From: Microcaldota archaeon
Lineage (GTDB): Archaea > Micrarchaeota > Micrarchaeia > Micrarchaeales > CABMGC01
Direction: 5' to 3'
Length of the DNA stretch: 14,431 bases
Assembly (NCBI GenBank): GCA_021804305.1
Contig: JAJZKF010000006.1
Location: 1-14,431, forward strand
The notes beneath the pieces were generated by a model. It had not been told where the DNA came from. It worked only from the letters and a program-made list of their open reading frames with translations, and made no database searches. The first letter of the stretch is position 1, and each line of letters opens with the position of its first letter. Position numbers and translations under genes: made by a program. Positions 7,396 through 12,397 of the stretch are shown here, in pieces.

Positions 7396-7713
7396 ATGCG
7401 GCGGGCAAAGGGAGTCCATGGTGTGATATATATCCACAGAAAAAATTGTTGATAACCTTCCTTATAATTGCAACTGTATTGAATGTTGGCTACCTTGTCC
7501 GCTTTTTCCCGCAGGGCTCAGGCAGAGGTCCTAGCGGTCTGGCTTACGGTGCCGCCAGTGCGCAGATGGCCGGCACGCAGCCGTTCATCTTCTGCGGGCA
7601 GATCGAAGATAAACGACTATTCTTACACGTGTACGAACCAGAGATACTCCTGCAATATGATCGGCTACGTGTACAACGTGCCCACCTTGCCAGTGACTCC
7701 TGCCCTCATCTGA
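7396..7713 (+). pseudogene. Possible frameshifted small membrane/secreted protein gene
   Basis: This stretch has no intact gene on the plus strand, yet pieces look coding in different frames. An ATG at 7396 opens a basic 18-codon start (MRRAKGVHGVIYIHRKN). After a run of A at about 7439-7445 another frame gives a membrane helix, LITFLIIATVLNVGYLVRFF, then a Gly/Ala/Ser stretch ending in PFIFCGQ. After about 7610 the third piece gives NDYSYTCTNQRYSCNMIGY and ends at a TGA at 7711-7713. Joined, they would make a protein of about 100 residues with a basic N-terminus, one membrane segment and a Cys-containing outer part. The TGA overlaps the convergent neighbour's stop, as for intact genes here. 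It may be a decayed gene, an assembly error or chance. A GATATATATC palindrome lies at 7425-7434. Confidence 0.35.
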
Positions 7714-8254
7714 GCCTTTTCTTTATAGACTCTATTATTTCCTCTATCGCTTCGTCGCTCAGCCGCGCGTTAGCCGGAGTCTCAGCAGGGTCGTTCGCTA
7801 TGAGCCCGTATTCTCCGATGAATCTCCTCCCCCCGCCTGCCACCACCATCTGCTCAAGCTTCGGCGAAGATATCCTTATCCTGCTGCCTTCAACCATGGC
7901 GTAGAAGTCCTCATCGGTATCAACCCCGTAAAGCCTTATTATCGATTCCGAATCGGATTTAACGAGATACCCTAATGGACCGTACTCCACGCGGATCAGC
8001 CTCTGGAAGCAGCTAAGGAGAGAGCTTAGCATCTGCTTGCCCGCATCAGTATAATCAAGATTGCTTGAGTCAGGATGGGCAGCAAGCAGTTTGCTTTCGA
8101 GCGCTTTTATCTTATTTATCAGCGGCTCGTCCTCTATGTTCCTGTATATCCTCTCTATCTTCTTTGAAGAGGGGTTGACTACCTTCTTCACAGGCTTGAC
8201 TCCTTCAGGCGTTCTTGCAAGAGGTTCGTTCGGGTAAACCATTGACTCAACCAT
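7706..8254 (-). CDS. Hypothetical protein
   Basis: A 182-residue protein I do not recognise. The first 40 residues are Pro/Lys-rich and probably flexible. A helical part (EPLINKIKALESKLLAAHPD) is followed by a longer helix containing MLSSLLSCFQRLIRVEYGPLG. A mixed strand region follows, with LVKSDSESIIRLYGVDTDEDFYAMVEG and a short Gly run (VVAGGGRRFIGEYG), and the end is an acidic/basic helix (DEAIEEIIESIKKRLR). There is no signal peptide or membrane segment. The ATG at 8254 has a TATA-like box 24 bases upstream, supporting a leaderless start. It is divergent from the MoxR cluster, with about 140 bases between the two starts. Confidence 0.8.
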   Translation of the reverse strand: MVESMVYPNEPLARTPEGVKPVKKVVNPSSKKIERIYRNIEDEPLINKIKALESKLLAAHPDSSNLDYTDAGKQMLSSLLSCFQRLIRVEYGPLGYLVKSDSESIIRLYGVDTDEDFYAMVEGSRIRISSPKLEQMVVAGGGRRFIGEYGLIANDPAETPANARLSDEAIEEIIESIKKRLR

Positions 8255-8273
8255 CAGAGATTTACAAGCGCCG

Positions 8274-8282
8274 AATTTATTT
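8274..8282 (-). promoter_or_regulatory. TATA box of the 7706-8254 gene
   Basis: AAATAAATT on the minus strand, centred about 24 bases before the ATG at 8254. Confidence 0.55.
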
Positions 8283-8356
8283 CTTTAGTTTGCAGTCAGC
8301 GCAGGCCAGTATCAAAAATAATAGAAACAATCCCCAGATTTGTGGATTTCAGAACA

Positions 8357-8364
8357 TTTAAATA
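8357..8364 (+). promoter_or_regulatory. TATA box at the head of the MoxR cluster
   Basis: TTTAAATA, close to the archaeal TATA consensus, centred about 36 bases before the ATG at 8396. It lies inside the longest open frame (GTG at 8342), which argues for the later ATG. No comparable element is seen between the following genes, so it may drive the whole cluster. Confidence 0.65.
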
Positions 8365-8395
8365 TCAAAAAAAAGTGTTTAAACTTATCGATTCC

Positions 8396-9250
8396 ATGAC
8401 CAGAGAAAAACCAAAAGTGGTATCGGGGAAGGAAGGCAAAGGCACCGATGACCTATTGGAGATGCTAAAGCAGAGCGTTCAAAATGGACTACCACAAAAG
8501 GATGATCCAAAAATCCAGAAGACAAAGGAGGAGATAGCCAAGAGGATAGCAGCGCAAGAGGAAAAGGAAAGGCAGGAAAGGGCAGAGTTCAATAGGCGTC
8601 AAAGTGAAGAATATGAAAGGCATCAGACCGAGTTTGAAGAGCTAAGGAGAAAGGATAGAGAAAGAGCATCGACCTCACTTGGAGAGAACGGAAATGAAGG
8701 CAGCTTTATCAGCGATATACCGGAGCCCAAAAGACCGACAATGAGTGAGAAGTTAATCAGCGGCTTAAAGAGTGCAGGCAGCAGAGTTGGCAAGCTATCA
8801 CTGTTTTTGATACCCGCATCGTGCGTCTACGGAGCCTACAGGCTCAAAGCGGCAGCGGATGCTGACTACAGCACGTATTCATCGGAAGGAACTTTCAATT
8901 TGCCTATTGATGGCTCAAAGACAATAGATGGCGGCAGCTGCTCTGTGACCAATACTGGAGCTGGAGTGAACGGCATCTGGGGATTCCTGGTAAAGCAGCT
9001 TAATGCTAACGGTACTCCAATCACAAACTGGCATAATATAGCGGTGGGAAGCCTATTTACGGATAGCAACGCATGCCAAGACTCAATAAAGGTACATTTC
9101 ATCAGCATCGCACCGAACGGAACAGCAACGGTGCAGGTATTTGCCAACAATGCTGTTGGCGGTGCCAGTCTATGGGGCGGCGTTTTAGCGCTTTGCGCGG
9201 TGGCGATAGTCTCTACAGTCGTGATAATCGCCACGCTTTTAGACCGATAG
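8396..9250 (+). CDS. Coiled-coil protein with two membrane segments and an outer beta-rich domain
   Basis: A 284-residue protein of unknown family. Residues 36-88 are dense in Lys/Glu/Arg/Gln (KTKEEIAKRIAAQEEKERQE onward) and should form a cytosolic coiled coil. A Pro-containing linker leads to a first hydrophobic segment at about 133-150 (KLSLFLIPASCVYGAY). Residues 155-255 are rich in Thr, Asn, Gly and alternating hydrophobics, look beta-structured, and contain two Cys (about 182 and 227) that could pair outside the cell. A second membrane helix at 256-282 (LWGGVLALCAVAIVSTVVII) ends in a short LLDR tail. The likely topology is both ends inside and the beta domain outside. It is the first gene of the cluster, 40 bases before the MoxR ATPase, so it may be the membrane partner of that ATPase; this is inference. 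Confidence 0.8.
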   Translation: MTREKPKVVSGKEGKGTDDLLEMLKQSVQNGLPQKDDPKIQKTKEEIAKRIAAQEEKERQERAEFNRRQSEEYERHQTEFEELRRKDRERASTSLGENGNEGSFISDIPEPKRPTMSEKLISGLKSAGSRVGKLSLFLIPASCVYGAYRLKAAADADYSTYSSEGTFNLPIDGSKTIDGGSCSVTNTGAGVNGIWGFLVKQLNANGTPITNWHNIAVGSLFTDSNACQDSIKVHFISIAPNGTATVQVFANNAVGGASLWGGVLALCAVAIVSTVVIIATLLDR

Positions 9251-9280
9251 GAATTATGGATGAATGTTGATTTGATATTT

Positions 9281-9285
9281 GGTGA
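9281..9285 (+). promoter_or_regulatory. Ribosome binding site of the MoxR ATPase gene
   Basis: GGTGA, five bases before the ATG at 9291. It sets the start there rather than at the TTG at 9279, whose reading frame runs through the site itself. Its use fits an internal operon gene that cannot be leaderless. Confidence 0.75.
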
Positions 9286-9290
9286 AAAGA

Positions 9291-10880
9291 ATGACGGACG
9301 AACAATTTAAGGATCCAGGCGCCGGACGCGACAGCAGCAGAGATTGGCATGGGACATCGCCCCTTCCAGCGCTTTCCAAACAGGTGCCTGACCAACAGAA
9401 TGGACAGCCGCATACGCCCCACTCACTCATCAGGCCGACTGTTATGATTACTCAGGAGCAGGCCCATCACCTTCAGACGCTCATGAATCCCAAGACACTT
9501 ATGTCCCTGCCGCAGCGCTACCTAACTGAGATAACGTCAGGCCTTGTTGGAAGGAAAGAGGAAGCACTTGTAGCCGCGCTTGCGGTGTTTACCAAGGAGC
9601 ACGTCCTGTTTGTAGGGGAACCTGGAACAGCGAAGTCCTTTATAGCGGTGCGCGCAGCAAAGCTCATGGGAGGAAAATGCTTTGAGGACCTGCTTACGAG
9701 GTACACAGAGCCTGAGGACGAGTTGGGTCCAAGGAACGTCAACGCGTACAAAGAGGGGAAGTGGAAAAGAGTAATGGATGGATACCTGCCAAAAGCGCAG
9801 ACGGCAGTATTCGATGAATTCTTTAATGCAGGGCACTTCCTGACGGTACTTAACGGGATACTCAACGAAAGGAAGTTCAGGGATGGCCCAGGTGTGATAG
9901 AAGTCGAATTGATCACCGCATTCGCTTCGACTAACGCTCTACCAGAGCCAGATGAGCGCCTTGATGCAGTGCGTGACAGATTCCTTTTCAAGAGGCTTGT
10001 CAAGCCGATAGGAGAGGACAAGATAGACGATTTGATCACAGCAGGAGACCTGATAGAGAGGACAAAGGCATTCAAGGGCGTAGCAGAAGTTATGTACGAT
10101 GATGCAGTCTTGTCAAACGAGCAGGAAATAGAGAACGGCGAACCTAAGCTGCGGGAAAACGACTGCGATGGCGAGCTAAAGGACAGGGCAATAAAGCAGT
10201 TTGTCATCGATAACAGAGGGATAATATCCAAAATACTCCAATATGAGGGTTGGTCGGAGGAAATGGCCGGGGAGACAATAGAGGCGTACATCAACAGCTC
10301 AATAGCGCCGGTCATGACAGCAGAGCAGCTGAAACTGATCACTGGAGTGATTATACCAGAGATAGAAGCGCACATATCCCCAGAAGTCAGGACTAAGATG
10401 GAGATGCTGCTCCTTGAAATGAAGAAGGAAGGGTTGAGCGTAAGCGACAGAAATGAGCCGAAGATCCTAAAAGTGCTTGCCGCAAGAGCCTTGCTCGACG
10501 GCAGGTTTGAGATAAAGGAGCGCGACCTCATGGTTCTCAAATACCTAGTGCCTAAGGAGATGGAAGATTTCGCCAAAGTAGAAAAGTTACTGATCTCAAA
10601 GATACCCGGTCCAGACGCCTATCTTGAGAAGCTTGACGAATGGGCAAGGTCGATATCCGAAGCAGAGAGGGCGCTAACATCCGTTTCAGTCGACGAAGAC
10701 GCAAAAAGGCAGGAGAGATGGCTCAAGGTCCTCACAGACATGCAGACGACAAAGGTTAAGATCAACCAGCTGGAGGCGCAAACGGACGAGCAGAGCGTTA
10801 TAGAGCGAGCTGGTCAGGTAAACGCGCAGATAGACAAGTTTGTGATGTCCCTGGCAAAGCGCCTAAATATACAGGTATAA
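9291..10880 (+). CDS. MoxR/RavA-type AAA+ ATPase
   Basis: A 529-residue AAA+ ATPase of the MoxR group, closest by eye to the RavA branch. Walker A is GEPGTAKS (109-116), followed by the RavA-like segment LLTRYTEPEDELGP. Walker B is AVFDE (172-176) in a context like RavA (FDEFFNAGHFLTVLNGILNE). Sensor 1 is the Asn of AFASTNALPEPD (215), and LDAVRDRFLFKRL carries the Arg-finger region. All ATPase residues are intact. After the core, residues 240-380 form an extra helical region, then a lid-like segment (AARALLDGRFEIKERDL) and a helical tail of about 90 residues. The first 50 residues are polar and probably disordered. MoxR ATPases act as hexameric chaperones that remodel or load cofactors onto partners, usually with a vWA protein encoded next door. 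Confidence 0.95.
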   Translation: MTDEQFKDPGAGRDSSRDWHGTSPLPALSKQVPDQQNGQPHTPHSLIRPTVMITQEQAHHLQTLMNPKTLMSLPQRYLTEITSGLVGRKEEALVAALAVFTKEHVLFVGEPGTAKSFIAVRAAKLMGGKCFEDLLTRYTEPEDELGPRNVNAYKEGKWKRVMDGYLPKAQTAVFDEFFNAGHFLTVLNGILNERKFRDGPGVIEVELITAFASTNALPEPDERLDAVRDRFLFKRLVKPIGEDKIDDLITAGDLIERTKAFKGVAEVMYDDAVLSNEQEIENGEPKLRENDCDGELKDRAIKQFVIDNRGIISKILQYEGWSEEMAGETIEAYINSSIAPVMTAEQLKLITGVIIPEIEAHISPEVRTKMEMLLLEMKKEGLSVSDRNEPKILKVLAARALLDGRFEIKERDLMVLKYLVPKEMEDFAKVEKLLISKIPGPDAYLEKLDEWARSISEAERALTSVSVDEDAKRQERWLKVLTDMQTTKVKINQLEAQTDEQSVIERAGQVNAQIDKFVMSLAKRLNIQV

Positions 10881-10898
10881 ACACAATAAGCGGTAGAT

Positions 10899-12119
10899 AT
10901 GGGCGGCGAAAGCAAGGAAAAGCAGCAGGAGACCCTAGCTGGCAAGTTCCGTGAGGTTTTCGGGCTCATCAAGGAGGCACCAAACATAGGACCGCCAAAG
11001 AATGCCAGCGACGCGATTTCTGTAGCAAGGGACGGTGTCATAAGGACTGTCAACTATAACAGCCCAACTACCTCTTACAGGCAGAGAGAAATCGAAGCAA
11101 CGCGCAAGAAATCGTCTGGCAACAAAGCGCCCATAGACCCGTTGATACTTACAGACCTATTTTATTCTAACTATCTGCCCTATTCTAGAGTAAAGGTGCA
11201 GGAAGAGACGACTGCGTCTCCGCTCCACCGCGCAATAGTCGACGCGGCGAACACTTCGGATTATAGGGATAAGCTTAGGGCAGAGTGCCTTGGCAATGTA
11301 ACCACGAGCATGGCTGCTGCCATAGAAATGTCAAACGTTCTTTTGGATGAACTGCAGAACATGGCGCGGTTCGGCAATCAATCTCAGAAGGAAGCAGCAC
11401 AACAGCTCCTAGACTCCCTAAAGAAGGGCGCGCAGCTAGGCGACGATGTTTCAAAGCAGCTTCAGGAGCAGGTCAAAAGGCAGCAGAAGAAATGGCGAAA
11501 AGAGGGCCAAGGGGATAGCAGTAAGAAAGAAGAGCTGTCGCGCGACGACAAAGAAAAGCATGAAGATGGAGAGGAAGAGAAGAGGGAGGAGGAGAAGGTG
11601 GAGAAGCAGGATGGGGATCAGGGTGACGGGCAGGAAAGAAAAAAGAAAGGGATCAAACCGCAGGAAAGCGATGATGCCGAGGGCAAGAAGGGAAAATCGG
11701 AATTACCATTCCATCTTCCGGTAGGATTGCCATTTGGGAAAAATAGCAATAGAGATGAAAATGGCGAGCAGAGCGCACAAGATGGCTCCGCAAGCGGCTC
11801 TTCAGAAGGTCAGCAACAGGAGCAGGAGCAAAGCCAATTCCAGGATGAGCAGACCGGCGCCACTCAGAATGGCATAAGTCAGCGGGCAGGAACTATGCCA
11901 GGCGGCGCGCGGCCTTCTTCATCAATGCAGGAACGAGAGTCAGATGGAAAGACCGGAAAGAAGGAGGGAGACAATGGCGAAATGAGCGGCAAGAAGAGCG
12001 AGCCAACAAAAAAAGGCACCAATAAAAACACCAACCGCGCGCCGGAAACCGGCGGGATTTCAGGCGGAATGCCTACGCAGGAGGCTCCGCAGGCGCCGGC
12101 AGGCATACAATGTTGTTAA
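10899..12119 (+). CDS. MoxR-neighbour protein: helical N-terminus, long low-complexity C-terminus
   Basis: A 406-residue protein encoded 18 bases after the MoxR gene, presumably co-translated. Residues 1-190 look folded and helical: LAGKFREVFGLIKEAPN, then PIDPLILTDLFYSNYLPYS and a long Ala/Met helix (NVTTSMAAAIEMSNVLLDEL). This resembles the helical part that precedes the vWA domain in CoxE/ViaA-type MoxR partners, but the resemblance is loose. Residues 195-406 are almost only Lys, Glu, Gln, Gly, Ser, Asp and Asn, with a short apolar island (ELPFHLPVGLPFGK, about 265-278), and end in GIQCC. No DxSxS metal site of a vWA domain exists anywhere in the protein. The tail is probably disordered. 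Role unknown; adaptor for the ATPase is an inference from position. Confidence 0.85.
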   Translation: MGGESKEKQQETLAGKFREVFGLIKEAPNIGPPKNASDAISVARDGVIRTVNYNSPTTSYRQREIEATRKKSSGNKAPIDPLILTDLFYSNYLPYSRVKVQEETTASPLHRAIVDAANTSDYRDKLRAECLGNVTTSMAAAIEMSNVLLDELQNMARFGNQSQKEAAQQLLDSLKKGAQLGDDVSKQLQEQVKRQQKKWRKEGQGDSSKKEELSRDDKEKHEDGEEEKREEEKVEKQDGDQGDGQERKKKGIKPQESDDAEGKKGKSELPFHLPVGLPFGKNSNRDENGEQSAQDGSASGSSEGQQQEQEQSQFQDEQTGATQNGISQRAGTMPGGARPSSSMQERESDGKTGKKEGDNGEMSGKKSEPTKKGTNKNTNRAPETGGISGGMPTQEAPQAPAGIQCC

Positions 12120-12157
12120 TCCTTTATCTTCTCAAACGTTATCCAACTCGGCTTTAA
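12110..12157 (+). CDS. Tiny hydrophobic ORF, possible coupling peptide
   Basis: A 15-codon ORF (MLLILYLLKRYPTRL) begins ten bases before the end of the preceding gene. Its TAA shares a base with the ATG at 12157 (TAATG). If translated it could hand ribosomes from the upstream gene to the giant ORF, which has no ribosome site of its own. It is short enough to arise by chance, and it lies antisense to the 12116-12397 gene. Confidence 0.15.
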   Translation: MLLILYLLKRYPTRL

Positions 12158-12397
12158 TGACCGTACCCGTTTCCATAAAGCAGCCATCATCTCCGCTCGG
12201 GCAGCAGCCTTCAACCTATCCTCTTCTTTCCACTTTGCCCGAAGTTGCTCCATCAGCCAGTCGTGCATACAATGGCAATACCATTTATGCCCAGTCTCCA
12301 ACCGGTGCTGCTTCACCAGCTCTAGATACCATTTTGAATTCCCTATATGAAAAACCTCCATATCGTGTTTCGACCGAAGATATATCGCTACAACCAT
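12116..12397 (-). CDS. Trp-rich small protein, antisense to the giant ORF
   Basis: A 93-residue frame (ATG at 12397; a TTG at 12403 is also possible). It is basic and helical-looking, with six Trp, and a cluster of Cys and His (HKWYCHCMHDW) that could bind metal. The C-terminal half is an amphipathic helix (EEDRLKAAARAEMMAALWKR) ending in ITFEKIKD. Three things suggest it is real. A TATA box (TTATAAATA, 12420-12428 on the minus strand) is centred 27 bases before the ATG. Its stop overlaps the convergent upstream gene's stop within TTAA, like the other convergent pairs here. Its composition is protein-like. Against it, the opposite strand is also open and protein-like over the whole length, and its Arg codons are mostly CGG, unlike neighbours. 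Family not recognised. Confidence 0.45.
   Translation of the reverse strand: MVVAIYLRSKHDMEVFHIGNSKWYLELVKQHRLETGHKWYCHCMHDWLMEQLRAKWKEEDRLKAAARAEMMAALWKRVRSLKPSWITFEKIKD

Noticed and set aside
7366..7445. A tRNA or small RNA gene in the AT-rich gap
   Set aside because: I found no cloverleaf pairing or B-box-like sequence; only AT-rich elements and a short GATATATATC palindrome are visible.
9518..10576. A 352-codon open frame on the minus strand inside the MoxR gene
   Set aside because: It is the complement of a convincing AAA+ ATPase with all motifs intact. The translation is Ser/Leu-rich with no domain, no ribosome site and no promoter.
11446..11724. A 92-codon Arg/Lys-rich plus-strand frame inside the MoxR-neighbour gene
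   Set aside because: It is a shifted reading of the Lys/Glu/Gln-rich low-complexity part, where purine-rich codons keep all frames open.
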